Origin: Stenotrophomonas indicatrix
Lineage (GTDB): Bacteria > Pseudomonadota > Gammaproteobacteria > Xanthomonadales > Xanthomonadaceae
Reading direction: 5' to 3'
Assembly (NCBI RefSeq): GCF_002750975.1
Contig: NZ_PEJS01000001.1
Location: 2,666,001 to 2,730,000, forward strand
Length of the DNA stretch: 64,000 bases
Made by a program: the position numbers and the translations under genes. The number at the start of each line of letters is the position of its first letter. Position 1 is the first letter of the stretch. This document shows positions 41,857 through 53,296 of the stretch, piece after piece. Below the pieces are notes generated by a model. It ran no database searches and was not told where the DNA came from. It was given only the letters and a program-made list of their open reading frames with translations.

Positions 41857-43390
41857 GGTCGGCCAGCCCGGCGGGACGCCAGTCGGCCGCCAGCACCTGC
41901 GCACGCTGGCGGCCGATATCGGCATCGATGCGCGCCAGCAGCGGCGCCCAGCCGCGCGCCTCGTGCAGGGACGCAAACAGCGGCGTGGAACGCAACCACG
42001 CCGCATCGCGGAAGCCATCATCGACCGCCTGTTGCAGCGCGGTGACGGCAGCCTCCAGGTCGCCTTGCGCCTGCAGCAGCAGGGCCCGCTCAAGCGCGGC
42101 ATCGGACCAACCGTCGCCGCGCTGCGCCTGTAACGTTGCAAGACGCGAAGCCACCCACTCCGGCGATGCCGCGGGCTGCGCGTACAAGGCCGCCAGCGAT
42201 TGACCGAGCGATTGCTGTGGACGCAGCTGCCGCCCGCGCTCGAAGGCATCGGCAGCAGCGGCGTGATCGCCCGCCAGCAGCGCCAGTTCGCCCTGCAGCC
42301 GCAGCAACTGCGGATGTGGCGTGCCGCGTGCCAGCGCCTCGGTCAACGCCTGCCTCGCCCGGCCCGGGTCACCTGCCGCGAACAGACTGCGCGGCCAGGC
42401 GATGTTGGCGAAGACGTTGTCCGGATACAGCTGGAAATTTCGCGCGTGGCGCTGCGCGGCCGCGTGAGTGAAACCGAGCAGCTCCAGTTCGCGCGCCACC
42501 TGCACATCACGGAAGCGCAGGCGCTCGGGCGCCGTCAATGCAAGATTGGCACGCAGGGCCAGGGCAAGGTGGCCGCGCTCCTGGTGCAGGTAGGCGAGCG
42601 AGGCACGGGTGCGCTCGTCGTCCGGATCCAGCGCGATCGCCCGCTCGTATTCGGAAATGGCCTGCGGCATCTGCCCGAGGCAGTCGTAGGCATAACCTCG
42701 AAGCGCGTACACAGCACCCTCCTGCGGCGCGAGTTCACGTTCGATGTTGGCCAGCGCCAGCCCTTCCTGGACCTGCTCGGGCGATCCATTGAACAGACAG
42801 CCCTGCGCGGACAACGCTCGTGACAGGCCGCGGCGCGCCGGACTTGAATCAGGGTCCACCTGCAATGCCTGCCGGTACAGGGCGATGGCGCGCTCGTTGT
42901 TGCTGGCCTGGCCGATGCTGGCGTAATAGTCGGCGCGCTGCAGCAACGGCAGCGGGCCACCGGCCGCCGGCGTGCGCGGCCAGAACGAGGCGGCAGCGGC
43001 AAGAACGACGACACCGGCACCTGCAAGCCATGGCCATTTCTTCCGGTGCCCGGTAATGGGCACCGCCGCTGCCGGCGGTGCGATGGTCGGCACTGCACAC
43101 AACTGATAGCCGCGCCCGCGTACCGAACGGATGTAGCGCGGGCGTCGGCTGTCATCACCCAGCGCCTGCCGCAACAGCTTGACCCGCTGGCTGACCGCAT
43201 CCTCCCCAACCACTGCAGGTGCCCACACCTGTGCAGCCAGCGTGTCGAAGTCGACAACGTCGTTGCCGTGTGCCAGCAGCACGTCGAACAGGCGCCAGCT
43301 CAGCCCCTGGATCGGCAGCACGTCGCCGGCGCGGCTGACCCGCTGCGCGGGGCGGTCGATCTGCAGGTCAAGCAGGCGCAGGGTGTCCAT
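41825..43390 (-). CDS. Membrane-anchored winged-helix regulator with TPR domain
   Basis: A 521-residue one-component regulator of the CadC/ToxR layout. An OmpR-type winged helix is at residues about 5-100 (QGLSWRLFDVLLAHGNDVVD; AVSQRVKLLRQALGDDSRRP; YIRSVRGRGYQL). One transmembrane helix follows (WLAGAGVVVLAAAASFWP), then a long periplasmic TPR region (AIALYRQALQVDPDSSPARR; AISEYERAIALDPDDERTRA). It would read an envelope signal and bind DNA directly. ATG 43390 is chosen at the start of the wHTH; the targets may include the neighbouring serine hydrolase, but that is only inferred. Confidence 0.9.
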   Translation of the reverse strand: MDTLRLLDLQIDRPAQRVSRAGDVLPIQGLSWRLFDVLLAHGNDVVDFDTLAAQVWAPAVVGEDAVSQRVKLLRQALGDDSRRPRYIRSVRGRGYQLCAVPTIAPPAAAVPITGHRKKWPWLAGAGVVVLAAAASFWPRTPAAGGPLPLLQRADYYASIGQASNNERAIALYRQALQVDPDSSPARRGLSRALSAQGCLFNGSPEQVQEGLALANIERELAPQEGAVYALRGYAYDCLGQMPQAISEYERAIALDPDDERTRASLAYLHQERGHLALALRANLALTAPERLRFRDVQVARELELLGFTHAAAQRHARNFQLYPDNVFANIAWPRSLFAAGDPGRARQALTEALARGTPHPQLLRLQGELALLAGDHAAAADAFERGRQLRPQQSLGQSLAALYAQPAASPEWVASRLATLQAQRGDGWSDAALERALLLQAQGDLEAAVTALQQAVDDGFRDAAWLRSTPLFASLHEARGWAPLLARIDADIGRQRAQVLAADWRPAGLADLSAAPAAGIR

Positions 43391-43444
43391 GGGTGAAGCA
43401 TAGCGCCGCGGCACGACGCCGGCAGCGCCGGACGACAGGCAAAG

Positions 43445-43470
43445 AAAAAGCGGGCCGAAGCCCGCTTTTT
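43445..43470. terminator. Terminator downstream of pnp
   Basis: AAAAAGCGGGC-CGAA-GCCCGCTTTTT, a perfect 11-bp stem with a GAAA-type tetraloop and U-tracts on both strands. It ends the rimP-pnp transcript on the minus strand. Confidence 0.93.
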
Positions 43471-43480
43471 CATTCTGGCG

Positions 43481-43503
43481 TGTCAACCAAGGTTGACACC
43501 TAC
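43481..43503 (-). repeat. SMAG variant after pnp
   Basis: On the minus strand GTAG followed by GTGTCAACC-TT-GGTTGACA. The stem sequence differs from the GCCGGGC class but keeps the GTAG head. It lies between the pnp stop and its terminator. Confidence 0.75.
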
Positions 43504-43523
43504 CGTCATCGACCTACGGTCGA

Positions 43524-45632
43524 TTACTCGGCGGTGGCGCCTTCGCCTTCCTCGACGGCCTTCATCGACAGGCGGATACGGCCCTGCTTGTCGACTTCCA
43601 ACACCTTGACCTTGACCACATCGCCTTCCTTCAGCACGTCGCCGACCTTCTCGACGCGGTCGCTGGAGATCTGCGACACGTGGACCAGGCCGTCCTTGCC
43701 CGGCAGGATGGTGACGAATGCACCGAAGTCCATGATCTTGGCGACCTTGCCTTCGTAGATGCGGCCCGGCTCGACGTCCGAGGTGATCTGCTCGATGCGG
43801 GCCTTGGCGGCCTGGGCAGCGATGGCATTGACCGAAGCGATGACGATGGTGCCGTCATCCTGGATGTCGATCTGGGTGCCGGTTTCCTTGGTGATGGCCT
43901 GGATGGTCGAACCACCCTTGCCGATCACTTCGCGGATCTTGTCCGGGTGGATCTTGATGGTCAGCAGGCGCGGCGCGTAGTCCGACAGCTCCTCACGCGG
44001 GGCGGTCAGGCCGTGGGCCATTTCGCCCAGGATGTGCAGACGGCCAGCCTTGGCCTGCTGCAGAGCCTGCTTCATGATCTCTTCGGTGATGCCTTCGATC
44101 TTGATGTCCATCTGCAGGGCGGAGATGCCCTCAGCGGTACCGGCAACCTTGAAGTCCATGTCGCCCAGGTGATCTTCGTCACCCAGGATGTCGGACAGGA
44201 CGACGAAGCGATCGCCTTCCTTGACCAGGCCCATGGCAATGCCGGCCACCGGAGCCTTCACCGGCACGCCGGCGTCCATCAGGGCCAGCGACGAGCCGCA
44301 GACCGACGCCATCGACGAGGAACCGTTCGACTCGGTGATTTCCGAGACGACGCGGATGGTGTACGGGAAGGATTCCAGCGACGGCATCACTGCCAGCACG
44401 CCGCGCTTGGCCAGACGGCCGTGGCCGATCTCGCGACGCTTCGGGCCCATCATGCGGCCGGTTTCACCCACCGAGTAGGGGGGGAAGTTGTAATGGAACA
44501 GGAAGTTCTCTTTGTACTCACCGGAGACGGCATCGATGACCTGGCCATCACGGGCGGTGCCCAGGGTGATGGTCACGATGGCCTGCGTTTCACCGCGGGT
44601 GAACAGCGAGGAGCCGTGGGTACGCGGCAGGATGCCGGTCTTCACTGCGATCGGGCGGACGGTGTCCAGCGCACGGCCGTCGATGCGTACCTTGGTGTCC
44701 AGCACCGAGTTGCGCATGGTGCTGTATTCCAGCTCGCCGAATTCCTTCGACAGCTCGGCCGGGTTCCAGCCTTCAGCGGCAACGCGGCCGGCCAGCGACT
44801 CGACCACGTCCTTCTTGATCGCCGAGATGGCGTCGCGGCGCTGCAGCTTGTCGCGCACCTGGAAGGCCTCGCCCAGACGCGGGCCGATGGCTTCCTGCAG
44901 GGCGCTGATCAGCACGTCGTTCTTGGCCGGGGCCACCCAGGTCGACGGCTTGGTGCCGGCTTCCACGGTCAGTTCGTTGATCGCGTTGATGACCTTCTGC
45001 ATTTCGCGGTGACCGAAGGTCACGGCGCCCAGCATCACGTCTTCGGACAGCAGCGCGGCTTCGGATTCCACCATCAGCACGGCGTTGGCGGTACCGGCAA
45101 CGACCAGCTCCAGCTCCGAATCCTTCAGTTCGGTCACGGTCGGGTTGAGGATGTACTCACCGTTCTTGTAACCCACCTTGGCGGCGGCGATCGGACCCTT
45201 GAACGGGGTGCCGGCCAGCGACAGCGCAGCCGAGGCACCGATCAGGGCCGGGATGTCACCGTCGATGTCCGGGTTCAGCGACATCACGGTGGCGATGATC
45301 TGGACTTCGTTCTTGTAGTCTTCCGGGAACAGCGGACGGATCGGACGATCGATCAGACGCGAGATCAGGGTTTCCTTCTCGGTCGCGCGGCCTTCGCGCT
45401 TGAAGAAGCCACCCGGGATACGGCCACCGGCGTAGAACTTCTCCTGGTAGTCACAGGTCAGGGGGAAGAAGTCCTGGCCCTCACGCGCGCTCTTGGCGGC
45501 AACGGCGGAGACCAGCAGCACGGTGTCGTCGAACTTGACGATGACGGCGCCACCGGCCTGGCGGGCGATTTCGCCGGTCTCAAGCGTGACGGTGTGCTTG
45601 CCGTACTGGAAGGTTTTGGTGATTTTTGCCAC
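43524..45632 (-). CDS. pnp: Polyribonucleotide nucleotidyltransferase (PNPase)
   Basis: A 702-residue phosphorolytic 3'-5' exoribonuclease, a trimer and core of the RNA degradosome. Two RNase PH cores ([20 protein letters not shown] at the start; [20 protein letters not shown] in the second) are followed by a KH domain ([20 protein letters not shown]) and an S1 domain ([20 protein letters not shown]). Length is normal. It is the last gene of the rimP-pnp cluster, separated from rpsO by a terminator, as in E. coli. Confidence 0.98.
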   Translation of the reverse strand: MAKITKTFQYGKHTVTLETGEIARQAGGAVIVKFDDTVLLVSAVAAKSAREGQDFFPLTCDYQEKFYAGGRIPGGFFKREGRATEKETLISRLIDRPIRPLFPEDYKNEVQIIATVMSLNPDIDGDIPALIGASAALSLAGTPFKGPIAAAKVGYKNGEYILNPTVTELKDSELELVVAGTANAVLMVESEAALLSEDVMLGAVTFGHREMQKVINAINELTVEAGTKPSTWVAPAKNDVLISALQEAIGPRLGEAFQVRDKLQRRDAISAIKKDVVESLAGRVAAEGWNPAELSKEFGELEYSTMRNSVLDTKVRIDGRALDTVRPIAVKTGILPRTHGSSLFTRGETQAIVTITLGTARDGQVIDAVSGEYKENFLFHYNFPPYSVGETGRMMGPKRREIGHGRLAKRGVLAVMPSLESFPYTIRVVSEITESNGSSSMASVCGSSLALMDAGVPVKAPVAGIAMGLVKEGDRFVVLSDILGDEDHLGDMDFKVAGTAEGISALQMDIKIEGITEEIMKQALQQAKAGRLHILGEMAHGLTAPREELSDYAPRLLTIKIHPDKIREVIGKGGSTIQAITKETGTQIDIQDDGTIVIASVNAIAAQAAKARIEQITSDVEPGRIYEGKVAKIMDFGAFVTILPGKDGLVHVSQISSDRVEKVGDVLKEGDVVKVKVLEVDKQGRIRLSMKAVEEGEGATAE

Positions 45633-45735
45633 GGAGGGTGTCCTTGGGGATGCTGTCTGCGAATGGACCGTGGGCGACCCTTGCCGCCAACGGATGACCG
45701 GTCATTCCGATCTGAAAAAGGTATTGCGGTGCTAC

Positions 45736-45768
45736 AAAACAAAACCGCGGCGCATCGCTGCGCCGCGG
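45736..45768 (-). terminator. Terminator between rpsO and pnp
   Basis: On the minus strand CCGCGGCGCA-GCGA-TGCGCCGCGG followed by TTTTGTTTT. A perfect 10-bp stem 12 bases past the rpsO stop. Confidence 0.9.
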
Positions 45769-45780
45769 GGGATTCGTTGC

Positions 45781-46041
45781 TTAGCGACGCAGGCCAAGCT
45801 TCTCGATCAGGGCCTTGTAACGCTCGACGTCCTTCTTCTTCAGGTAGTCGAGCAGGCTGCGGCGGCGGTTGACCATCTGCAGCAGACCACGGCGGCTGTG
45901 GTGATCCTTCTTGTGGGTCTTGAAGTGGCCGGTCAGCAGTTCGATGCGGGCGGTCAGCAGTGCAACCTGGACTTCCGGGGAGCCGGTATCAGCCGAGCTG
46001 CGCTTGTTGTCTTCAATGACCTTCTGGGTGTCGATCGACAT
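45781..46041 (-). CDS. rpsO: 30S ribosomal protein S15
   Basis: An 86-residue primary 16S rRNA-binding protein. [40 protein letters not shown] and [20 protein letters not shown] are diagnostic. In E. coli S15 represses its own translation through a pseudoknot at the start; whether this leader can do so is not visible. The Shine-Dalgarno is weak (AGAGA). Confidence 0.98.
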   Translation of the reverse strand: MSIDTQKVIEDNKRSSADTGSPEVQVALLTARIELLTGHFKTHKKDHHSRRGLLQMVNRRRSLLDYLKKKDVERYKALIEKLGLRR

Positions 46042-46219
46042 GTCTTTTTTTCTCTGTGATGCGTGGCCGGCAGGAACGCGCTTTCGCGCACCGCCTGGCT
46101 CGCCGTGAACCAACAAATGGATGAAACCCGCCTTCGGCAGGCTGCCGTAAAACGGCCGCGGAATTGTAACGGCCAGGGGGCTCTGGAACAAGGTCCGGGG
46201 CTGAACCGGGCCTCCCCGT

Positions 46220-47128
46220 TCAGAGGTTGAAGCGGCGCTGCGGGGCCAGCAGACCGCTGTCGTCGACCTGGCCCAGGCCCTGCACCACCGATCCAGGGCC
46301 AAACACCGCCACCAGGCCGCGCGGCCAGGAGAGGTCGCGCTGGCGCTGGCCCACGCAGAAGCGCTGGGTCTGCTCGGCGTCCAGGTCAACCCGGGGGTAT
46401 TCGGACAGGCCCGCCGCCAGCGGCAGCAGCAGCGCGTCCATGGCGGCCTCATCCTGCGCTTCCACCAGAGCCCTCAGCTGCTCCAGGGTGACCATCGCCG
46501 GTTCGTGGAACGGTTCCACCCACAGGCGCCGCAGGGCGCTGATGTGCGCGCCACAGCCCAGCGTTTCACCCAGGTCACGGGCCAGACTGCGGATATAGGT
46601 GCCCGAGCCGCAGGTGACCCGCAGCCGCAGCCGCTCGGGGTGCTGCTCCAGAATCTCGATGGCGTGGACCTTGACCTGGCGCTCGGGCGCCTCGACGGCG
46701 TCGCCACGGCGGGCCTTCACATACAGCGGCTCCCCGCCCTGCTTGAGCGCGGAATAGATCGGCGCACGCTGCAGGATGTCGCCAAGCAGCGGCGCGATCG
46801 CCGCCTGCAGGGCCTCGGCGCTGATCACGGGCACCGACCGCTCGAGCAGCACCTGGCCCTCGGCGTCGTCGGTATCGGTGGTCTGGCCCAGCACGATCTC
46901 GGCGTCGTAGGCCTTGGCCGAGCCCAGCAGCAGGCCGGCGATCTTGGTGGCCTCGCCGAAGCACAGCGGCAACAGGCCAGTGGCCAACGGGTCAAGGCTG
47001 CCGGTGTGGCCACCCTTCTCCGCACGGAACAGGCGACGGGCGACCTGCAGCGCGGCGTTGGAGCTCATGCCGGTCGGCTTGTCGAGCAGCAGGATGCCAT
47101 CCAGGCGGCGGAACTGAATTCGGGTCAT
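46220..47128 (-). CDS. truB: tRNA pseudouridine(55) synthase
   Basis: A 302-residue enzyme making pseudouridine 55 in the T loop of tRNAs. Conserved motifs: [40 protein letters not shown] with the catalytic Asp in the GSLDPLA loop, and [19 protein letters not shown]. The length is normal. It sits between rbfA and rpsO in the usual cluster. A SMAG and a palindrome fill the gap toward rbfA. Confidence 0.98.
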   Translation of the reverse strand: MTRIQFRRLDGILLLDKPTGMSSNAALQVARRLFRAEKGGHTGSLDPLATGLLPLCFGEATKIAGLLLGSAKAYDAEIVLGQTTDTDDAEGQVLLERSVPVISAEALQAAIAPLLGDILQRAPIYSALKQGGEPLYVKARRGDAVEAPERQVKVHAIEILEQHPERLRLRVTCGSGTYIRSLARDLGETLGCGAHISALRRLWVEPFHEPAMVTLEQLRALVEAQDEAAMDALLLPLAAGLSEYPRVDLDAEQTQRFCVGQRQRDLSWPRGLVAVFGPGSVVQGLGQVDDSGLLAPQRRFNL

Positions 47129-47139
47129 GACAGGTATGG

Positions 47140-47162
47140 GTAGCGCCGGGCCATGCCCAGCG
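47140..47162 (+). repeat. SMAG between rbfA and truB
   Basis: GTAG followed by CGCCGGGCCATGCCCAGCG. One stem position is mismatched. It lies 11 bases upstream of the truB start, on the opposite strand. Confidence 0.75.
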
Positions 47163-47210
47163 AGCGCGCAGCGCGGTCTGCATCAGACATCGCGCAGCCG
47201 GAATGCAACA

Positions 47211-47230
47211 ACGCCGGGCATGCCCGGCGT
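47211..47230. repeat. Perfect 20-bp palindrome after rbfA
   Basis: ACGCCGGGCATGCCCGGCGT, with no loop, seven bases past the rbfA stop. The core CGCCGGGC/GCCCGGCG relates it to the SMAG family without a GTAG head. It may act as a weak terminator or an mRNA end stabiliser. Confidence 0.75.
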
Positions 47231-47237
47231 CGCGCGG

Positions 47238-47621
47238 TTATTCTTCGTCGCCTTCGCGACGCTTTTCGGCGGCCACGGTATCGGGCAGGTCGCGCAACAG
47301 GTTGTCGATGCGCTCGCCACGATCGACCGAGTCGTCGTAGTGGAAATGCAGCTCCGGCACGTGCCGCAGCTTCATCGCGCGCGCCAGCTCCATGCGCAGG
47401 CCCCAGGCCAGTTCCTTCAGGCCCTTCACGGCTTCAACCGAACGTTCCGGTATCAGCGCGGTGACGAACACCTTGGCGTGGGCCATGTCGCGGGTGATTT
47501 CCACGTCGGACACGCTCACCGAGGGCAACCCGTGCTCACGCACGGCGTTGTGCACCAGGGTGCCGAGTTCACGGCGCAGCTGGGCGGAGACACGGTCGGT
47601 TCGATGGAAAGTCTTGGGCAC
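47238..47621 (-). CDS. rbfA: Ribosome-binding factor A
   Basis: A 127-residue KH-like protein helping 30S maturation and cold adaptation. MPKTFHRTDRVSAQLRRELG, VSVSDVEITRDMAHAKVFVT and RMELARAMKLRHVPELHFHY are typical. It follows infB in the cluster and is separated from it by a hairpin. Confidence 0.97.
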   Translation of the reverse strand: MPKTFHRTDRVSAQLRRELGTLVHNAVREHGLPSVSVSDVEITRDMAHAKVFVTALIPERSVEAVKGLKELAWGLRMELARAMKLRHVPELHFHYDDSVDRGERIDNLLRDLPDTVAAEKRREGDEE

Positions 47622-47688
47622 GCGGCAGGCTCTTGATTCGATTGTGGCCCGACCAAGGTCAGGCCCTACAGTTTACGGGATGAAACGA

Positions 47689-47710
47689 GACCGGCCCGTG
47701 AGGGCCGGTC
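47689..47710 (-). terminator. Hairpin between infB and rbfA
   Basis: GACCGGCCC-GTGA-GGGCCGGTC, a perfect 9-bp stem ten bases past the infB stop. The minus-strand tail TCTCGTTTC is a weak U-tract, so partial termination or an RNA-processing site is more likely than a full stop. Confidence 0.6.
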
Positions 47711-47720
47711 CGTTGCAGCA

Positions 47721-50363
47721 TTACAGGGTGCGCGGCACTTCGATACGCTCGAAGCACTCGATCTGGTCACCCGGCTTGACGTCGTTGTAGGCCTTCACCG
47801 CGATACCGCATTCGGTACCGTTGCGGACTTCCTCGACGTTTTCCTTGAAGCGGCGCAGCGATTCCAGCTCGCCTTCGAAGATCACCACGCTGTCGCGCAG
47901 GACGCGGATCGGCTTGTTGCGCTTGACCACGCCCTCGATGACCATGCTGCCGGCGACGGCACCCAGCTTGGAGCTGCGGAAGACGTCGCGGACCTCGGCG
48001 ATACCGATGATCTCTTCGCGGATCTCCACGCCCAGCAGACCGGAGGCCACCTGCTTCACCTGATCGATCACGTCATAGATGATCGAGAAGTAACGCAGGT
48101 CCACGCCGTTGGATTCGATGATGCGACGGGCCGAAGCATCCGCACGCACGTTGAAGCCGATGACGGTGGCCTTCGAAGCGGCAGCCGAATTGGCATCCGA
48201 CTCGGTGATGCCGCCCACGCCGGAGTGGATCACGTTGATGCGGATGTCGTCGTTGGACAGCGCCACCAGGGCCTGGCTCAACGCCTGCACCGAACCCTGC
48301 ACGTCGGCCTTGATGACCAGGTTGAGGACCTGCTGGCCCTCGCCCTTGCCCAGGGTCGCCATGATGTCTTCCATGCGGCTGCCAGCGGTGGCGACCAGGC
48401 GCGATTCGCGGCGCTTGGTCTCACGCTGCTGGGCAACGTCCTTGGCCAGACGCTCGTCGTCGACGACGACGAAGTCGTCACCGGCTTCCGGCACGCCGGA
48501 CAGGCCCAGGACCTGTACCGGAATGGACGGTCCAGCGAACTCCGGCTGCTTGCCGGTTTCGTCGAACAGCGCACGCACGCGGCCGTACTGGATGCCGCAC
48601 ACCAGGTAATCGCCCTTCTTCAGGCGGCCCTGCTGCACCAGCACCGTCGCGATCGGGCCACGGCCCTTGTCCAGCGAAGATTCGATGACCACGCCGTTGG
48701 CACGACCGTCGTCGACCGCCTTCAGTTCCAGCAGTTCAGCCTGGACCGAAACAGCTTCCAGCAGATCGTCGATGCCCAGGCCGGTCTTGGCCGAGATCTC
48801 CACCATCTGGGTGTCGCCACCGAAGTCTTCGGCCACGACCTGCTCGGAGAGCAGCTCGTTCTTGACCCGCATCGGGTCGGCACCGGACTTGTCGATCTTG
48901 TTGATCGCCACGATCAGCGGCACACCCGCCGAACGGGCGTGCTGGATCGCTTCCTTGGTCTGCGGCATGACGCCGTCATCGGCAGCCACGACCAGCACCA
49001 CGATATCGGTCAGCTTGGCACCGCGGGCACGCATCGAGGTGAACGCGGCGTGGCCCGGGGTATCCAGGAAGCTGATGACGCCCTTCGGCGTTTCAACGTG
49101 GTACGCACCGATGTGCTGGGTGATGCCGCCGGCTTCGCCGGTGGCGACCTTGGTGCGACGGATGTAATCCAGCAGCGAGGTCTTGCCGTGATCGACGTGG
49201 CCCATGATGGTGACCACCGGCGGGCGCTGCACGGCCTCGCCCTGGTTCTCGCCGGCCGATGCCAACAGCGCGTCTTCGGCGTCGTTGTCGCTGGCGCGGA
49301 TCGCCTTGTGACCCAGCTCTTCGGTGACCAGTGCCGCAGTGTCGTGGTCGATGGACTGGGTGATGGTGGCCATCACGCCCATCTTGAACAGCGCCTTCAC
49401 CACCTCGCCGCCCTTCAGCGCGAGCTTCTGCGCCAGGTCGGCCACGGTGATGGTGTCGCCGATCGCCACTTCACGCACGACCGGTGCGGTCGGACGTTCG
49501 AAGGCGTGCGGGCCGGAGTTGCCACCGCCGCGCGACATGTCGCGGCGGCCGGACGTCGGACGGCTGCCCGGGCGACCACGGTTGTTGCTGTTGTTGCTGT
49601 TGCCACGGCGCGCACGATCGGCGGCGGACAAGTGCATCTGACCGGCAAAGCGATCACCCGGGCCACGCTCGTTGCGCGGCGCGTTGCGATTGTTGCGGTC
49701 GTCGCTGCGCGGCGGCGCACTACGCGGAGCAGCCGGGGCTGCAGCCGGAGCGCGCGGCGGGCGCGGCGCGGTTTCGTCGATCGGTGCGCGCACCTTCGGC
49801 TGGCTGGCAGCCAATGCCTCGGCAGCCTTGGCGGCGACCGCAGCTTCCTCGGCCGCCTTCTTCTCGGCCTCGGCACGCTCCTTGGCAGCGACCTCTTCCT
49901 CGCGCTTGCGGACGATTTCCTCGTCACGCAGGCGGTCCTTCTCGGCCAGTGCCTGCTGCTCGGCGAGGTTGCGTGCGCGCGACTCTTCCAGCTTGCGCAG
50001 GATATCGGCACGCTCTTCGTCCGGGGTCATCGCGCGACCACCATCGGCCTTGACGTAGGTGCGCTTCTGGCGCACTTCCACGTTCACGGTTGTCTTGCTG
50101 CGACCGGAATTGACCGTCACTTCCTGCTGCTTGCGACGGTTGAGGGTGATCTTCTTGGCAGACTGATCAGTCTCTTCCGGGGCCTGCTCGGGCTTGCCAT
50201 GCGAGCGACGAAGGAAGCCCAGGAGCTTCACTTTCTCGGAGCTGGTCACGACCTGGTCGGGACCGCTGAACTTCATGCCGGCACCAGCCAGCTGTTCCAG
50301 CAGTTTTTCGACCGGTGTATTGACCAGTTCAGCAAGCTTGCGGATGGTGGTTTGCTGCGACAT
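47721..50363 (-). CDS. infB: Translation initiation factor IF-2
   Basis: An 880-residue GTPase that brings initiator tRNA to the 30S subunit. The N-terminal IF2 domain ([20 protein letters not shown]) is followed by a long charged Ala/Glu/Arg linker and an Arg/Asn/Gly-rich stretch ([20 protein letters not shown]). The G domain has P-loop [15 protein letters not shown], switch [10 protein letters not shown] and NKID. C-terminal domains II-IV end in [12 protein letters not shown]. It sits between nusA and rbfA as usual. Confidence 0.98.
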   Translation of the reverse strand: MSQQTTIRKLAELVNTPVEKLLEQLAGAGMKFSGPDQVVTSSEKVKLLGFLRRSHGKPEQAPEETDQSAKKITLNRRKQQEVTVNSGRSKTTVNVEVRQKRTYVKADGGRAMTPDEERADILRKLEESRARNLAEQQALAEKDRLRDEEIVRKREEEVAAKERAEAEKKAAEEAAVAAKAAEALAASQPKVRAPIDETAPRPPRAPAAAPAAPRSAPPRSDDRNNRNAPRNERGPGDRFAGQMHLSAADRARRGNSNNSNNRGRPGSRPTSGRRDMSRGGGNSGPHAFERPTAPVVREVAIGDTITVADLAQKLALKGGEVVKALFKMGVMATITQSIDHDTAALVTEELGHKAIRASDNDAEDALLASAGENQGEAVQRPPVVTIMGHVDHGKTSLLDYIRRTKVATGEAGGITQHIGAYHVETPKGVISFLDTPGHAAFTSMRARGAKLTDIVVLVVAADDGVMPQTKEAIQHARSAGVPLIVAINKIDKSGADPMRVKNELLSEQVVAEDFGGDTQMVEISAKTGLGIDDLLEAVSVQAELLELKAVDDGRANGVVIESSLDKGRGPIATVLVQQGRLKKGDYLVCGIQYGRVRALFDETGKQPEFAGPSIPVQVLGLSGVPEAGDDFVVVDDERLAKDVAQQRETKRRESRLVATAGSRMEDIMATLGKGEGQQVLNLVIKADVQGSVQALSQALVALSNDDIRINVIHSGVGGITESDANSAAASKATVIGFNVRADASARRIIESNGVDLRYFSIIYDVIDQVKQVASGLLGVEIREEIIGIAEVRDVFRSSKLGAVAGSMVIEGVVKRNKPIRVLRDSVVIFEGELESLRRFKENVEEVRNGTECGIAVKAYNDVKPGDQIECFERIEVPRTL

Positions 50364-50455
50364 TCGGATCCTATGATCTTGTGGGCGCCCCCCCGCATCT
50401 GGAGGTGGCGCGGATTCTACGCCCTGATCGGCTCAGGGCCCTGTTCATTGCCGGC

Positions 50456-51967
50456 TCATTCGCCGCGTTCCAGTCGGGCGATTTCCTCGGCACGCGCGGC
50501 CAGGATCAGCGCCGCGGCGCGCTCCTGGTCCAGCCCTTCGATGCCGAAGTCCATGACCTCGTCGGCGGCCAGGTCGGACAAGTCCTCGCTGGTACGCACG
50601 CCGTGGCCGGCCAACGCATATGCGGTGGCTTCGTCCATGCCCTTCAGGGACAGCAGGTCCTGCGCCGGCTGGCCGTCCTCCAGGCCTTCCTCGACTGCCA
50701 GGGCCTCATTGAGCAGCGCATCGCGGGCACGTGCGCGCAGCTCTTCGACGATGTCTTCGTCGAAACCTTCCACGGCCAGCAGTTCGCCGACCGGTACATA
50801 TGCGATTTCCTCGACCGTGCCGAAGCCTTCGCTGACCAGGATGCCAGCGATTTCCTCGTCCACTTCCAGCTTGTCCATGAACAGCTGGCGAGCCGAAGCC
50901 TGCTCGGCTTCCGACTTGGCGGTCACCTGGTCCTGGGTCATCACGTTCAGCTGCCAACCGGTCAGGCGGCTGGCCAGGCGCACGTTCTGGCCGCCCTTGC
51001 CGATCGCCTGGGCCAGGCGGTCTTCAGCAACGGCCAGGTCCATCGAATGCTTGTCTTCATCGACGATGATCGACTGCACTTCGGCCGGCGCCATCGCGTT
51101 GATGACGAAGTTGGCCGGGTTCTCGTTCCACAGGACGATGTCCACGCGCTCGCCATTGAGCTCGTTGGACACGGCCTGCACGCGCGAACCACGCATGCCG
51201 ATGCAGGCGCCGATCGGATCGGTGCGGGCATCGTGGGCGAGCACGGCGATCTTGGCGCGGTCGCCCGGATCGCGGGCGCAGGCCTTGATTTCCACCAGGC
51301 CCTGGCCGACTTCCGGCACTTCCAGCTTGAACAGCTCGATCATGAATTCCGGCGCTGCGCGGCTGATGAACAGCTGCGGGCCACGCGGCTCCGAACGCAC
51401 TTCGGCCAGGTAGCCGCGGACGCGGTCGCCGGCACGCAGGACATCACGCGGAATGCCCTTGTCCTTCGGAATGAAGCCTTCGGCGTTGCCGCCCAGGTCG
51501 ACATAGATGTTGCCGCGCTCAGCGCGCTTGACCACGCCGGTGATCAGCTCACCGACGCGATCGGCCCAGGCATCGACCACCTGCTGGCGCTCGGCTTCGC
51601 GCACGCGCTGCACGATCACCTGCTTGGCGGCCTGGGCGGCGATGCGACCGAAGTCGGGGTTCTCGATCTGCTCTTCGATGTAATCGCCGACATCCACGCC
51701 TTCGGCTTCGTCGATGGCGTCCATCAGGCGGATCTGGCGATCCGGCGATTCCATCACTACGTCGTCGGCCACCACTTCCCAGCGGCGGAAGGTTTCGTAG
51801 TTGCCATCCTTGTGGTCGATGACCACGCGGGTCAGCACTTCCTCGTCGGGATAGCGCTTCTTCGCTGCCGAGGCCAGGGCGGCCTCGATGGCATCGAAGA
51901 TCACTTCACGCGGCACGCCCTTCTCGTTGGCGACCGCGTCCACTACCAGCAACAGTTCCTTGCTCAT
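50456..51967 (-). CDS. nusA: Transcription termination/antitermination protein NusA
   Basis: A 503-residue RNA polymerase elongation factor. The N-domain (MSKELLLVVDAVANEKGVPR) is followed by S1 (RGNIYVDLGGNAEGFIPKDK), two KH domains (DPIGACIGMRGSRVQAVSNE; RLAQAIGKGGQNVRLASRLT) and two C-terminal acidic repeats (YVPVGELLAVEGFDEDIVEE; LLSLKGMDEATAYALAGHGV). It has the gammaproteobacterial full-length layout. It starts four bases after rimP ends. Confidence 0.98.
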   Translation of the reverse strand: MSKELLLVVDAVANEKGVPREVIFDAIEAALASAAKKRYPDEEVLTRVVIDHKDGNYETFRRWEVVADDVVMESPDRQIRLMDAIDEAEGVDVGDYIEEQIENPDFGRIAAQAAKQVIVQRVREAERQQVVDAWADRVGELITGVVKRAERGNIYVDLGGNAEGFIPKDKGIPRDVLRAGDRVRGYLAEVRSEPRGPQLFISRAAPEFMIELFKLEVPEVGQGLVEIKACARDPGDRAKIAVLAHDARTDPIGACIGMRGSRVQAVSNELNGERVDIVLWNENPANFVINAMAPAEVQSIIVDEDKHSMDLAVAEDRLAQAIGKGGQNVRLASRLTGWQLNVMTQDQVTAKSEAEQASARQLFMDKLEVDEEIAGILVSEGFGTVEEIAYVPVGELLAVEGFDEDIVEELRARARDALLNEALAVEEGLEDGQPAQDLLSLKGMDEATAYALAGHGVRTSEDLSDLAADEVMDFGIEGLDQERAAALILAARAEEIARLERGE

Positions 51968-51971
51968 TGGC

Positions 51972-52899
<928 letters not shown>

Positions 52900-52918
52900 G
52901 ATCGGCGGAAGCCGCAAA

Positions 52919-52950
52919 GAAAAACGCCCTCGAAGCAGAGCTTCGAAGGC
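52919..52950 (-). terminator. Terminator of tRNA-fMet
   Basis: On the minus strand GCCTTCGAAG-CTCTG-CTTCGAGGGC followed by GTTTTTC, 12 bases past the tRNA 3' end. One mismatch in a 10-bp stem. Confidence 0.85.
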
Positions 52951-52962
52951 GCATCCTTTACT

Positions 52963-53039
52963 TGGTAGCGGGGGCAGGATTTGAACCTGCGACCTTCGGG
53001 TTATGAGCCCGACGAGCTGCCAGACTGCTCCACCCCGCA
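52963..53039 (-). tRNA. tRNA-fMet(CAT), copy nearest rimP
   Basis: A 77-base initiator tRNA with encoded CCA. The anticodon stem TCGGG/CCCGA has the three G-C pairs that mark initiators, and the loop is CTCATAA. The first base T1 faces T72, so the 1:72 pair is open, another initiator mark. The position upstream of rimP matches metY in E. coli. Confidence 0.95.
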
Positions 53040-53050
53040 TCAGAAGCGGA

Positions 53051-53079
53051 ATTATGAGGGATAACTTCAAAACCTGCAA
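53051..53079 (-). promoter_or_regulatory. Promoter of the rimP-proximal tRNA-fMet
   Basis: On the minus strand TTGCAG (53079-53074) and CATAAT (53056-53051) with a 17-base spacer, ending 12 bases before the mature tRNA. Confidence 0.6.
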
Positions 53080-53123
53080 GCTTTTCCTCATTCATCGAAT
53101 TGGTTGGCGCCGATTCGATGTGT

Positions 53124-53200
53124 TGGTAGCGGGGGCAGGATTTGAACCTGCGACCTTCGGGTTATGAGCCCGACGAGCTGCCAGACTGCTCCACCCCGCA
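53124..53200 (-). tRNA. tRNA-fMet(CAT), copy nearest nuoN
   Basis: Identical over 77 bases to the copy at 52963, including the T1:T72 mismatch and the encoded CCA. The starts are 161 bases apart; the flanking DNA is not duplicated. Confidence 0.95.
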
Positions 53201-53296
53201 CCGGAAGTGTTTGAACCGCTGCCCCACTCTGGCGAGGGAGGCGCTCCGCAACGATGTTCTGGCTGAACCGCTGCAGTGACAACTCAAGCTGCGTAT

